NCBI RefSeq assembly: GCF_047126315.1
Contig: NZ_CP138953.1
Coordinates: forward strand, 3,286,001-3,350,000
Reading direction: 5' to 3'
Length of the DNA: 64,000 bases
Source of the DNA: Shimia sp022448905
GTDB taxonomy: Bacteria > Pseudomonadota > Alphaproteobacteria > Rhodobacterales > Rhodobacteraceae
Shown here piece after piece: positions 32,923 through 41,703 of the stretch; positions within the stretch are counted from its first letter, which is position 1, and every line of letters starts with the position of its first letter. The notes under the pieces were generated by a model. It had not been told where the DNA came from and did not search any database. It saw only the letters and a list, made by a program, of their open reading frames with translations. The translations under genes and the position numbers were made by a program.

Positions 32923-35211
32923 ATGTTACTTACACTGTTGCTGAGCACATCCGCATTGGCCTTGGGCGCCATGGTTGCCACCCCGCAAAACGATGATGAT
33001 GTTGAAGGCCCGGATGGGACGACACCACCGCTGGAACCAACATCTGAAACCGGCACCGGCGGCAGTGACATTCTGCACGGCACCATCGAAGACGAGGTGA
33101 TGCGTGGCTATGGTGGCAACGACCTGATGCAGGCCTTTGCCGGAAACGACCTGCTGTTTGGTGGAGACGGCAATGACGAACTTTATGGCGCCGAGGGCGA
33201 GGACACCCTGCGCGGCGGCACAGGTGATGACTGGCTGTTTGGCGAGGCAGGCAGCGACTATCTGCTAGGCAAAGATGGCAACGACAGTCTGAGCGGCGGC
33301 ACCGGCACTGACCTGCTAAAAGGCGGGCGTGGCGATGATGTGCTCGACGGCACCGATGGCGTCGAAGATGCCACTGATAGCGATACGCTAGAAGCCGGCG
33401 ATGGCAATGACCTGCTGTATGGTGACAATGGCGACGTGCTGTCCGGCGGCGCGGGCGTGGACAGCTTTGAGGTGATTGTTGATCCCAACAGTGACTCCAT
33501 GGTGCACATCCGCGACTTTGACCTGACCGCAGTTGACGGCGATGCAGTGGAAACCATCACTCTGCTGGATCAAAACGGCGATCAAATCCCGCTGGAGGAT
33601 CTCCTCCAACTCGACGCGCCAATGTTGACCATTGTGGATGCCGAAGACGGCACCGGGGCACTCTTGCGTTTCAACGATGTGACTGTGGCTTTGGTCGAAG
33701 GCGTGAGCGCCAGCGATTTGCTCAACGACACAAGCAGCTGGCTTGGCAACACGTCCGCGCCCACGCCTGAGCCGATTTTTGGCACCGGCGGTGCGGAAGA
33801 ACTGACCGGCGGCCAAGGCGACGATGCCATCCGCGCCTATGGCGGTGACGACCTTGTTGATGGCAACGGCGGTGACGATCGTGTGCTGGCGGGTGCCGGT
33901 GACGACACTGTCTATGGCGGCACGGGTAATGACGTGCTGCGCGGCATGGATGGCAATGACTCCTTGGAAGGTGGTTCTGGAGACGACTACCTGCTGGGCA
34001 AGTCTGGCGATGATACGTTGCTGGCCGGCACCGGCACCGATGTGCTCAAGGGCGGCATTGGCAGCGACCTTCTGGATGGCCGCGATGGCGCGGTGTCCGG
34101 TGCGGACAGCGACACATTGGAAGGCGGGGATGACAACGACCGTCTGATTGGCGACAACGGCGATGTGCTGACCGGCGGCGCGGGCATCGACGACTTTGAA
34201 GTCGTGGTCGACCCGGACGGCGCGGAGGTGGTGCAAATCACCGATTTTGACCCAACCGAGCAGGACCGTAACGACGCCGAGACAATCACCCTGCTGGATG
34301 AAAACGGACAGCTATTGCCGGCCTCCGATTTTAACAATCCGGACACCACCGCCTTGTGCATTCATGATGCCGAAGATGGCAGCGGTGCGATCCTGCAACT
34401 TGACGGCGTGGATGTGGCCTTTGTCGCCGGCGTCACCGCCAGTGAGCTGCAAGACAACATCGACAGCTGGCTTGGCAACCTCGTGGGACCTCAGGTTCAG
34501 TCGAACCACGGCACGGGCGCTTCTAACGACCTCGCAGGCACCGACGACGCAGAAGTCATCCGCGCCTATGGGGGCAATGACACAGTGGAGGCCGCGGGCG
34601 GGGACGACCTGCTCTTTGCAGGCAATGGTGATGATGTGGTCGATGGCGGCGATGGCGATGACACGCTACGCGGTGGCTTCGGCAACGACCTGCTAGAAGG
34701 TGGCGACGGCGATGATTACCTGCTGGGCAAATTTGGCGATGACACGCTGGAAGCCGGTGAAGGCACTGACCTGCTCAAAGGCGGCAGTGGGGACGATCTG
34801 CTGAATGGCCAGGACGACGGAGAGGATCCGACAGACAGCGACACGCTTATCGGCGGCGACGGGGACGATCACCTGATCGGCGACAACGGCGATGTTCTGG
34901 AAGGCGGTGAAGGCTACAACACCTTTGAAGTGGTCCGCCACGCAGATGCTGGTGCCGTCGTGCATATCCGGGATTTTGAGCCCACCACACAATACGGCCA
35001 AGACAAGGACGTCATCACATTTGTCGACGACAATGGCGATCCGATGCCAGTGGATCAGTTCTCGCCGCCCTTCATCAATCTTGTGGACGACGCGGACGGC
35101 AATGGTGTGTTTGTACAGGTCAACGGCCAAACAACCGTGTTCCTGGAAGGGGTGACTGCCCAACAGCTGGAAGGCCTCAACAACCGTTGGGTTGGAAACT
35201 ACGCCTCCTGA
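32923..35211 (+). CDS. RTX (haemolysin-type Ca-binding) protein with three tandem modules
   Basis: A 762-residue, very acidic protein. After a hydrophobic N-terminus (MLLTLLLSTSALALGAMVAT) and an acidic linker, three modules of about 240 residues follow (residues about 34-276, 277-519, 520-759). Each has five or six RTX nonapeptides (GGxGxDxLx type, such as GGSGDDYLLGK), a DSDTLEGGD...GDNGDVL segment, and a non-RTX cap (FEVVVDP, DFDPT, ETITLLDENG, DAEDGSGA, VEGVSAS) ending in W(L/V)GN. Ca2+ folds RTX repeats outside the cell, and most are exported by type I secretion. The hydrophobic N-terminus is unusual for a T1SS substrate and may anchor it. No secretion genes are nearby. AGGAGG precedes the ATG. 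Confidence 0.9.
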   Translation: MLLTLLLSTSALALGAMVATPQNDDDVEGPDGTTPPLEPTSETGTGGSDILHGTIEDEVMRGYGGNDLMQAFAGNDLLFGGDGNDELYGAEGEDTLRGGTGDDWLFGEAGSDYLLGKDGNDSLSGGTGTDLLKGGRGDDVLDGTDGVEDATDSDTLEAGDGNDLLYGDNGDVLSGGAGVDSFEVIVDPNSDSMVHIRDFDLTAVDGDAVETITLLDQNGDQIPLEDLLQLDAPMLTIVDAEDGTGALLRFNDVTVALVEGVSASDLLNDTSSWLGNTSAPTPEPIFGTGGAEELTGGQGDDAIRAYGGDDLVDGNGGDDRVLAGAGDDTVYGGTGNDVLRGMDGNDSLEGGSGDDYLLGKSGDDTLLAGTGTDVLKGGIGSDLLDGRDGAVSGADSDTLEGGDDNDRLIGDNGDVLTGGAGIDDFEVVVDPDGAEVVQITDFDPTEQDRNDAETITLLDENGQLLPASDFNNPDTTALCIHDAEDGSGAILQLDGVDVAFVAGVTASELQDNIDSWLGNLVGPQVQSNHGTGASNDLAGTDDAEVIRAYGGNDTVEAAGGDDLLFAGNGDDVVDGGDGDDTLRGGFGNDLLEGGDGDDYLLGKFGDDTLEAGEGTDLLKGGSGDDLLNGQDDGEDPTDSDTLIGGDGDDHLIGDNGDVLEGGEGYNTFEVVRHADAGAVVHIRDFEPTTQYGQDKDVITFVDDNGDPMPVDQFSPPFINLVDDADGNGVFVQVNGQTTVFLEGVTAQQLEGLNNRWVGNYAS

Positions 35212-35220
35212 TGAGATGCG

Positions 35221-35252
35221 CGACAGGTGGTTCTTTGTGAGATCACCTGTCG
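35221..35252. terminator. Hairpin between RTX gene and SDR gene
   Basis: CGACAGGTG (35221-35229) pairs with CACCTGTCG (35244-35252), a perfect 9-bp stem just after the RTX stop. No T-run follows, and its right arm lies in the 3' end of the convergent SDR gene, so termination efficiency is uncertain. Confidence 0.45.
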
Positions 35253-36031
35253 GCCTTGATTGCCCGGCCCATGACCCAATCATACAGCCGTGGCGACAGC
35301 CGCATCATCACGTCTGACAGTCTGGCGACGCGGCCGACAAAGATGTCGGTTTTGCCGCGCTTTAAACCCCGCAGGATGATGGCGGCGGCCTGATCCGGCG
35401 TAACCACATCCACCGCATCCTGCGCCGCGCCGGGGCGGGTCAGCCCGTCTGTGTCCGCATTGGGATTGCCCACATTGGTGGCAACGAAGGCTGGTGCTGC
35501 GATCACCGTTTTCACGCCGTGGACCGCCTCCTCCACCCGCAGAGAGGCAAAGAACCCAGTCATGGCGTGCTTGGAGGCAGCGTAGCTGGCGCGGTGACGC
35601 AATGGGGCAAAGCCTGCCACCGAAGTGATCGCCAGATGGGTGCCATTGGAGGCGCGCAACGCGGGCAGGAAGGCTTTGGCCATGGCGGCGGCGGCAAAGT
35701 AGTTGATGTCAAACAGGCGGCGATGGGCCTGCTCCTGCAGGTCGTCAACCGGCGCGATGGCTGTCACCCCAGCACCATAGATCACCAGATCGATGCTGTC
35801 ATGGCAGGCCAGAATTTTGGTGCAGCAATCTTTCAACGCGCGCGGGTCGGTGACGTCACATTTCATCGGCAGCTGGGTGGCCGTATGAGGCAGGTGCGAA
35901 ACGTTCAAATCCAGCAGAACCACACGCCAGCCTTCGGCCTGTAACTGCGTTGACAGGGCGGTGCCTAGACCGCCTGCCCCGCCAGAGATTACGGCGGTTT
36001 TGAGAGGCAAGTTTTCTGGGGCCATGTTCAT
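35243..36031 (-). CDS. SDR-family oxidoreductase
   Basis: A 262-residue classical short-chain dehydrogenase. NAD(P)-binding motif SGGAGGLGTAL near the N-terminus, an NNAG-like YGAGV, catalytic Ser in AITSVAG, and the YxxxK in YAASKHAMTGF. The C-terminal part (DIFVGRVARLSDVMMRLSPRLYDWVMG) resembles SDRs that act on bulky hydrophobic substrates. The ATG at 36031 overlaps the stop of the upstream epimerase gene (ATGA), making it the fourth gene of the FMO operon. Confidence 0.9.
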   Translation of the reverse strand: MNMAPENLPLKTAVISGGAGGLGTALSTQLQAEGWRVVLLDLNVSHLPHTATQLPMKCDVTDPRALKDCCTKILACHDSIDLVIYGAGVTAIAPVDDLQEQAHRRLFDINYFAAAAMAKAFLPALRASNGTHLAITSVAGFAPLRHRASYAASKHAMTGFFASLRVEEAVHGVKTVIAAPAFVATNVGNPNADTDGLTRPGAAQDAVDVVTPDQAAAIILRGLKRGKTDIFVGRVARLSDVMMRLSPRLYDWVMGRAIKADR

Positions 36032-36966
36032 TTGTCCTGCGCCTTGAGCCAATGGTCAAACACTTCTCGGCTGGTTTTCTCCGGCGTGTAGCCAAAGTTG
36101 CGCTTGAGCGCCTCGTTGGACAGCACCGGGCGGTACTGCAGAAAGCGCACCTGTTCTGGTCCGTATTGGCTCAGGCCCAGCGGGCGCGCGCTGGCCAGCG
36201 CTGCTTTGAACACCCAAGCCGGAAGGCGCAGGATGGGTTTTTGCAGGATGTCGGCCAGATCCTGCACGCCAAGCGCGCCGTCGCCTGCCACGTTGAAAAT
36301 ACCCGCCGGACCATTGGTGGCGGCGCGTCTCAGAATGCGGGCCAGATCGCGGGTCCAAATGAAAACAAAAGGACTTTCGCTGCCGCTGACCGCCAAAAGG
36401 CGCGGCCGGCGGAACAGGTCAGTGATCTGATTATTGGTCTCGCGCCCCAAGACCGTGCCGACCCGCAAGATCACTTGCTCCAGATGTGGCGCGTTGTGAC
36501 GGGTGTCGGCCAGAAACTCCTCCACCAACCGCTTGTGATGGGCATAGGCAAACTCTTCGTTGCCTCGGATAGCGTCTGTTTCGGTGAGCGGCACCGGGTT
36601 GTTGGCGTGATAGCCGTAAGCCGCCCCGGATGAGGTTACCACCAGGCGCTTGGTACCTGCCGCGAGCGCAGCGTTGACCACGTTTTTGGTGCCGGTCACG
36701 TCGACATCATAGGCAAAGTCACGGCCGCTGCCGGGCGGCGGTGTCACGATGGAGGCCAGATGCACAATCACATCCGGCTGGTGCCGCGCGATGACTCGCA
36801 AGGGCGCGTCAGTGGTCACATCCATCGGGCGGAAACGCGCGTTATCTGGCAAGTCTTCGGGCACCGCCACGTCACAGGCAATAACCTCATGGTCTGTGTC
36901 TGCCAGTTCCGCCAACAGGCTGCGCCCCACCATGCCAGCGGCGCCGGTGATCAATATGCGTGTCAT
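36028..36966 (-). CDS. NAD-dependent epimerase/dehydratase-family protein
   Basis: A 312-residue extended SDR. Rossmann motif ITGAAGMVGRSLLAEL, then VVTSSGAAYGYHANNP (Ser/Thr and Tyr region), the YxxxK in YAHHKRLVEEF, and RVGTVLGRETNN. The substrate is not evident; members of this group act on sugars, steroids or other alcohols. It overlaps its neighbours by four bases on both sides (ATGA at 36963-36966 and at 36028-36031), so it is translationally coupled. Confidence 0.9.
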   Translation of the reverse strand: MTRILITGAAGMVGRSLLAELADTDHEVIACDVAVPEDLPDNARFRPMDVTTDAPLRVIARHQPDVIVHLASIVTPPPGSGRDFAYDVDVTGTKNVVNAALAAGTKRLVVTSSGAAYGYHANNPVPLTETDAIRGNEEFAYAHHKRLVEEFLADTRHNAPHLEQVILRVGTVLGRETNNQITDLFRRPRLLAVSGSESPFVFIWTRDLARILRRAATNGPAGIFNVAGDGALGVQDLADILQKPILRLPAWVFKAALASARPLGLSQYGPEQVRFLQYRPVLSNEALKRNFGYTPEKTSREVFDHWLKAQDK

Positions 36967-37871
36967 CGTGCGGCCCTTGTCCGGTTCATCAGCGCGGCCA
37001 AACCAAGACCAGTGATCGCATGCCAGACGCCCCAGAAAGCGGCGACCACGGCCATACCTCCTAGACCGCCAAAGAAAGCGAAGATCAGGATCAGTCCCAG
37101 GCCAGAGTTCTGGATACCGGTTTCAATGGTGACGGCGCGGCGATCGTAGGGTGATAGGCGGGCAAGTGTCGCAAGGCCATAGCCGCCCGCCAAGGCCAGC
37201 GCATTGTGCAGCACCACCAACAGCGCCACTGCCCCTGCGAAGAGTTTGAAGTTCTGCCAGTTGTTTGCCAGTGCCAAGATGATGAACGCGAGAAAAATCA
37301 CCATCGACAGGGTCTGTAGCGGACCACGTAATTTGGCGGCCAACGCAGGCTTTGCCGCGCGCAAGGTAACTCCCAAAACGAGCGGCAGCACCAGCATGAA
37401 GCCAACCGTGATCGCCACCGAGACTGGATCAATCTTCGTCGCCTGAAGGATTTCCCGCGTGGGTGCGTAGAGGCCGCCCCACAGCGCAATATTGAGTGGC
37501 GTCAACAGGATCGCGCCCACCGTGGCAAAGGCGGTCATTGAGACGGACAGCGCCGCGTTGCCGCCGGCGCGGTGGGTGATGAAGTTGGAGATGTTCCCGC
37601 CCGGACAGGCCGCCACCAGCATCAGCCCCAGCGCGATAGACGGTTGCGGCTGTGTGACCAGCACCAGCAAAAACGTCAGTGCGGGCAGCAGAAAAAACTG
37701 GCTTGCCAACCCGGTCAACAAGGCGCGTGGCGTGTAGAGCAGACGACGGAAATCACTGGGCGTGAGATCGATGGCGATGGAGAACATCACCACCGCCAAA
37801 ACCGCGTTTAACACGGTCATTGAGGTGGCGCTGAAGTTGAGCGCAACACTGTCTATGGCGGTCGCGTCCAT
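36963..37871 (-). CDS. Bile acid:sodium symporter (BASS)-family transporter
   Basis: A 302-residue polytopic membrane protein with about nine or ten helices. The family's Na-binding crossover motif is clear in LVAACPGGNISNFITHRAGGNAALSV, and GIQNSGLGLILIFAFFGG matches the second conserved region. It would bring an organic anion in with Na+. Its start overlaps the FMO stop by one base (TGATG) and its stop overlaps the epimerase start by four. Substrate unknown; bacterial BASS members include bile acid, pantoate and keto-acid transporters. Confidence 0.9.
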   Translation of the reverse strand: MDATAIDSVALNFSATSMTVLNAVLAVVMFSIAIDLTPSDFRRLLYTPRALLTGLASQFFLLPALTFLLVLVTQPQPSIALGLMLVAACPGGNISNFITHRAGGNAALSVSMTAFATVGAILLTPLNIALWGGLYAPTREILQATKIDPVSVAITVGFMLVLPLVLGVTLRAAKPALAAKLRGPLQTLSMVIFLAFIILALANNWQNFKLFAGAVALLVVLHNALALAGGYGLATLARLSPYDRRAVTIETGIQNSGLGLILIFAFFGGLGGMAVVAAFWGVWHAITGLGLAALMNRTRAAR

Positions 37872-39184
37872 CAGCCCTGCCCTGTTTGCAGCGATTTGAT
37901 CCAGCCGGTGACCGCACCGCGATAGGTGGCTTTGTCCACGTAATAGGCCATGCGCGGCAGATCGAGGTAGTCCATGCCGCCAGTAGCACGGTCAAAGCTT
38001 GCCGATTTCTCAGTCTGCAGTTTTTTGGCGGCCTTGAAACCATCCCGCAAACCAGTGATATAGCGCGCCACCATCTCGGCTTGCTCGTGCCGCCCTTGCC
38101 AGCCCAGACCCGTGGCCTCCACCATGCCCAACACAAAAAGATCGTCCCGCGCCGGATGGAAGGCGTTGAGGTAGAGGTGCGGCGCGTCCCCGCGCCAGTT
38201 CAGCAGTGTTTTGTCAACAAACGGATAGTGCAGCTTGTAGCCCGTGGCGGCGAGGATCATGTCATACTCCGCCGCTGTGCCGTCTTTGAAGGTCACGGTG
38301 TGGCCCGACATGTCCGCGATGTCGACGCGAATGGCAATGTCGCCGTGGCCCGCGTGATACAGCACCAGCGAGTTCACCACCGGATGGCTTTCGTACAGTT
38401 TGTAGTCCGGTTTGGGGAAGCCGTATTTCTGAGGATCCCCCACAAACCAGCTCAGGATCAGACTGTCGATCGGACGCTTGAGCCACATCGGTAGCTTGAT
38501 CGCCCCGCCCATCGTATCCGCCGGTTTGCCAAAGACATATTTGGGCACAAAGTAATAGCCGCGCCGCATGGAGATGTCGCAGCTTGCGCCGTGGTGTACG
38601 GCATCTACCGCGATGTCGCAACCGGAGTTGCCCGCGCCCACGATCAAAACGCGCTTGCCGGCAAACTGCTCCGGATGGCGGTATTGCGACGCGTGGATCA
38701 GCTCGCCGTCAAACTGGCCCGGGAACTGCGGCATGTTGGGCTCACTCAATGTGCCATTGGCGATCAACACACCCGCATAAATCGCCTCTGTCTGTTGCCC
38801 ATTCTGAAGGGTGATCACCTTCCACCCCTCGCCGCTCTCCCCCAACGGCGCCACCTGCACCACTTCGGTGTTGAACTGGTAGTGACTGCGCAGGTCAAAA
38901 TGGTCCGCAAAGTCTCGGAAATACTGCGCCATCTCGCGATGGGACGGGTATTCGGCCACCTCCGCCTTCATCGGGAAATCGGCAAACTCGGTCATGGTTT
39001 TGGACGAGATCAGATGCGCGCTTTCATACATCGTGGAGCGCGGTGCCTCGATGTCCCAAAGGCCACCGACATCGCTGTGCAGCTCAAAGCCGTCAAAGGC
39101 GATACCTTGCTCCTTCAGAACCTTGGCCATCGCCAGCCCCATCGGCCCCGCCCCAATCAGCGCAAATTTGTCGCTTGTGTGCAT
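37871..39184 (-). CDS. Flavin-containing monooxygenase (FMO/Baeyer-Villiger type)
   Basis: A 437-residue FAD- and NADPH-dependent monooxygenase. The FAD motif is GAGPMGLAMAKVLKEQG, the NADPH motif is VLIVGAGNSGCDIAVDAV, and FDGELIHASQYRHPEQF lies where the FMO/BVMO identifying motif falls (though diverged from FxGxxxHxxxW). DMILAATGYKLHYPF matches the C-terminal ATGY motif of FMOs. Substrate is unknown; FMOs oxidise N, S or carbonyl groups. It is the first gene of the FMO-BASS-epimerase-SDR operon and is divergent from a TetR regulator. Confidence 0.9.
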   Translation of the reverse strand: MHTSDKFALIGAGPMGLAMAKVLKEQGIAFDGFELHSDVGGLWDIEAPRSTMYESAHLISSKTMTEFADFPMKAEVAEYPSHREMAQYFRDFADHFDLRSHYQFNTEVVQVAPLGESGEGWKVITLQNGQQTEAIYAGVLIANGTLSEPNMPQFPGQFDGELIHASQYRHPEQFAGKRVLIVGAGNSGCDIAVDAVHHGASCDISMRRGYYFVPKYVFGKPADTMGGAIKLPMWLKRPIDSLILSWFVGDPQKYGFPKPDYKLYESHPVVNSLVLYHAGHGDIAIRVDIADMSGHTVTFKDGTAAEYDMILAATGYKLHYPFVDKTLLNWRGDAPHLYLNAFHPARDDLFVLGMVEATGLGWQGRHEQAEMVARYITGLRDGFKAAKKLQTEKSASFDRATGGMDYLDLPRMAYYVDKATYRGAVTGWIKSLQTGQG

Positions 39185-39213
39185 CTTCTTCCTCTCCCCA
39201 AGAGAGTTTTAAA

Positions 39214-39228
39214 TTGAACATTCGTTAA
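39214..39228. promoter_or_regulatory. TetR operator candidate
   Basis: TTGAACATTCGTTAA is an imperfect palindrome (AAC/GTT core with TTGAAC and CGTTAA arms) in the 64-base gap between the FMO operon and the divergent TetR gene. Its position suits repression of both promoters. Confidence 0.5.
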
Positions 39229-39248
39229 AAGTAAGGCAAGCTCTTTTT

Positions 39249-39914
39249 ATGCTGAAAGACATTCCTCAAGAAAAACAACGACAAAGAGCCCCCTCCAAAC
39301 GGGCTTTGGAAACCCGCGCGCGCATTATGGACGCGGCAGAGCGGGTGTTTGCCCAAAGTGGGTTTGATGCGGCCTCGATTCGAGACATCGCCGCAGAGGC
39401 CGAGGTGCAAGGCGCGCTGGTGAACCACCACGGCGGCAGCAAAGAGGAACTGTTCTGGCGTGTGGTGGCGCGGCGGGCTGATGTATTGGGCGAGGCCCGT
39501 ATCGCCGCGCTGGAGGCTCGAAAGGTACAAGGACCGCTGACCGTGCCCGCCATTCTGGAGTGTTTCTTTGGACCGTTTTTTGAGCGCATCGACGTGGGCG
39601 GGCCGCAATGGGTGGCTTATGCGCGGATCGTGGCTTTTGTTTCGGCGGATGAGCGTTGGAAAGACCTGGCGGCGATCTGTTTTGACCCAACCGCCAACCG
39701 CTTTGTGGAGGAACTCGCGGCGCTCTACCCGGCGCAGGCGCGGGCGGCCGTGGCCAACAGTTTTGTCTATTCGGCTGCGGGTATGTTGGCCTTGATCACC
39801 TCACAATGGCGCATGGATGTCTTAAGTGACGCCTCATCAAGCGCCGCAAACCATCTCGACGAATTGGTGGCCTTCTGCACCGCCGGGATACACGCGGCGG
39901 CACAGCGGGCATAA
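39249..39914 (+). CDS. TetR/AcrR-family regulator
   Basis: A 221-residue regulator. The N-terminal DNA-binding domain is standard: KRALETRARIMDAAERVFAQ, then IRDIAAEAEVQGALVNHH as the helix-turn-helix and GGSKEELFWRVV. The C-terminal domain (MLALITSQWRMDVLSD) is of the kind found in CerR-like regulators. It is divergent from the FMO operon and the likely repressor of it; the ligand is probably the operon's substrate. Confidence 0.9.
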   Translation: MLKDIPQEKQRQRAPSKRALETRARIMDAAERVFAQSGFDAASIRDIAAEAEVQGALVNHHGGSKEELFWRVVARRADVLGEARIAALEARKVQGPLTVPAILECFFGPFFERIDVGGPQWVAYARIVAFVSADERWKDLAAICFDPTANRFVEELAALYPAQARAAVANSFVYSAAGMLALITSQWRMDVLSDASSSAANHLDELVAFCTAGIHAAAQRA

Positions 39915-39928
39915 GGCTGGGTTCGCCC

Positions 39929-40372
39929 TTAAGGCATCATCACAGCCGCACGCTCATAGGCAACCGTGTCAGTGCCCAGATCATCATAAAGCAGCGTCAC
40001 GTCCACGGTTTTGACCGAGCCAAGCGGCTGCGTGATGAAGATTTGCGTGTCCTCGGGAATGGTCATGGCATTTTCGATATCCGGCGGGCATTCCGGGATC
40101 GGAAAGACCTCCGCCGGGCCGCCGTTGATCACATATTGCACCTCATATAGCCCGCAGCGCCAGGCCAGCAGATGGGTGAAATACACCAGATCCTGCCCGT
40201 CAAATTCGCGCACACCAATCCAGCTGGTTTTGGTTGCCTCCAAGATGGGCCGCACCTCGCCCGCAGTGAGGAATTTGCCGGTGGGGGTTTGATCTTCGGC
40301 CACGCGGTCTTCCGCCAGAGCAGCGGTGCCCAACACGCCTAGACAGAGAGTGGCCAGCATAAAGAGTTGCAT
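39929..40372 (-). CDS. Secreted protein of unknown function
   Basis: A 147-residue protein with a clear signal peptide (MQLFMLATLCLGVLGTAALA, then EDRVAEDQ), so periplasmic or exported. The mature part contains WIGVREFDGQDLVYFTHLLAWRCGL and CPPDIENAMTIPEDTQIFIT, with two Cys that could pair. The frame runs open far upstream, but only as antisense to the neighbouring GT-like gene, so I start at 40372, where AAAGGCG precedes the ATG. I do not recognise a family. Confidence 0.8.
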   Translation of the reverse strand: MQLFMLATLCLGVLGTAALAEDRVAEDQTPTGKFLTAGEVRPILEATKTSWIGVREFDGQDLVYFTHLLAWRCGLYEVQYVINGGPAEVFPIPECPPDIENAMTIPEDTQIFITQPLGSVKTVDVTLLYDDLGTDTVAYERAAVMMP

Positions 40373-40477
40373 AAGCGAACGCCTTTCTATGATTTCTTCA
40401 AAAAGTGTAATGCCCGCTTTTGCCACGGGCCTATGCCACGTATAGTCGGCGCAAGCATCGTGCAGGGCAATAGAAGA

Positions 40478-41482
40478 ATGACAAGTAAAGCGCTGAAATC
40501 GCAGGTCTTCAACGTGGTGGTGGTCGGCCAAAATGGCCGTCTGATGTATGAGGCGGCGCTGTTTGCAGCCTCGCTGCGCGCCAAGTCGCCGAAGTTTTCC
40601 GGCAAGCTGTTTGTGGCCGAACCCGTGCCGGGGCCGCGCTGGGAAAAAGACCCGCGCATCAGCAATCCGGATGTGCGTGCTCTGCTGGAAGATCTTGGTG
40701 CGGAGGTTTTGCCGTTTGAGACCCCGGTCTTTGGCGAGCCTTATGCCTATGGGAATAAGATCGAGCTGTTGTCCGCCCTGCCCGCCGGCGAACCGTTTGT
40801 GTTTTTTGACACAGACACGTTGATCATGGACGAGCTGAGCACGGTGCCGTTTGATTTTGACCGACCTTCGGCGTCGTTGCGAGTGGAAGGCACCTGGCCG
40901 ATTCCGCCGCTGTATGGGCCGCAATACACCGGCATCTGGAAAGCGCTGTATGACCGCTTTGGATTGGCTTTTGAAAGCTCGTTGGATCTGAGCCAGCCGG
41001 ATGAATACTGGCGGCGGTATCTCTATTTCAACGCGGGATTCTTCTATTACCGCTGCCCCAAAGTGTTTGGGGAGCTGTTCCTTGAGTACGCCCGAAGTGT
41101 GAGTGACAATCCACCGGATGAGCTGGCCTGTCAGGCGATTTACCCCTGGCTGGACCAGATTGTTTTGCCGCTGGTGATCCACGGACTTGGCGGTGGGCGT
41201 GATGCCTTGCCATCGGGGTATCTGGATGGATCGGTGAGCTGTCACTACCGGCTGATGCCACTGCTCTATGCGCGGGAAAGGGATGCGGTTGTAGAGGTGC
41301 TCGAAGAGGTCACTGCGCCCAACAAAATCAAAAAAGTGCTGAAGCAATATGATCCGTTCAAGCGCATGATTTATCAGAACCGCGGCCACAAGGCGCGGGC
41401 TTTGTTTGATCAGGCGCATCTGCCGCGCAAGGAACAGGCCATTCGCAACACGTTGAAGAAAAACGGCTATTGGCTGCGCTAG
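40478..41482 (+). CDS. Glycosyltransferase-like (GT-A fold) orphan
   Basis: A 334-residue soluble protein. The start VFNVVVVGQNGRLMYEAALF resembles the first strand/helix of GT-A enzymes, and PFVFFDTDTLIMDELS contains a DxD-like DTD for metal and nucleotide-sugar binding, followed by an acceptor-region-like RYLYFNAGFFYYRCP. No sugar-biosynthesis genes are nearby. Family not named with confidence. The ATG at 40478 with AGAAG upstream is preferred over an in-frame one 37 codons earlier, which would overlap the divergent secreted-protein start. Confidence 0.7.
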   Translation: MTSKALKSQVFNVVVVGQNGRLMYEAALFAASLRAKSPKFSGKLFVAEPVPGPRWEKDPRISNPDVRALLEDLGAEVLPFETPVFGEPYAYGNKIELLSALPAGEPFVFFDTDTLIMDELSTVPFDFDRPSASLRVEGTWPIPPLYGPQYTGIWKALYDRFGLAFESSLDLSQPDEYWRRYLYFNAGFFYYRCPKVFGELFLEYARSVSDNPPDELACQAIYPWLDQIVLPLVIHGLGGGRDALPSGYLDGSVSCHYRLMPLLYARERDAVVEVLEEVTAPNKIKKVLKQYDPFKRMIYQNRGHKARALFDQAHLPRKEQAIRNTLKKNGYWLR

Positions 41483-41495
41483 CGGCTGGTACATG

Positions 41496-41560
41496 CGAGG
41501 GGCGCTGCCCCTGGGCCCTCTGCGAGGGCCCCACCCCGGGATATTTTTGGCAAGAAGAAG
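41496..41560 (+). repeat. Dispersed hairpin repeat, copy C
   Basis: Two hairpins (GAGGGGC/GCCCCT and GGGCCCTC/GAGGGCCC) followed by the tail CACCCCGGGATATTTTTGG and CAAGAAGAAG. It begins 14 bases after the GT-like gene's stop. Same family as the copies at 23252, 31630 and 60601. Confidence 0.75.
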
Positions 41561-41654
41561 CGGGCCGAATGGTGTTCAGGGCAGCGCGGTTTTGGCGGCC
41601 AATGTGTTCTGGTATTGCGGAATTTTGAGGAAATGCGCCTTTCGGCAATCTAAG

Positions 41655-41703
41655 GCGCCAACTTTGGTTGCGTGATGGCTTGGGTCTGCCTAACACTTGG
41701 CGC
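41655..41703 (+). promoter_or_regulatory. metY leader inverted repeat
   Basis: GCGCCAA (41655-41661) is complementary to TTGGCGC (41697-41703) and encloses a 35-base stretch with a smaller CAAC/GTTG helix; it ends 24 bases before the metY start. This could be a leader RNA structure. S-adenosylmethionine-sensing RNAs often precede metY, but I could not match it to a known class by eye. Confidence 0.3.

Noticed and set aside
33070..35000. Regularly spaced DNA repeats considered as a CRISPR or minisatellite
   Set aside because: They are codon-level repeats of RTX nonapeptides in a long open frame, without constant repeat units or unique spacers.
40373..41494. N-terminal extension of the secreted protein's frame (minus)
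   Set aside because: It is antisense to the GT-like gene; the signal peptide beginning at 40372 marks the true start.
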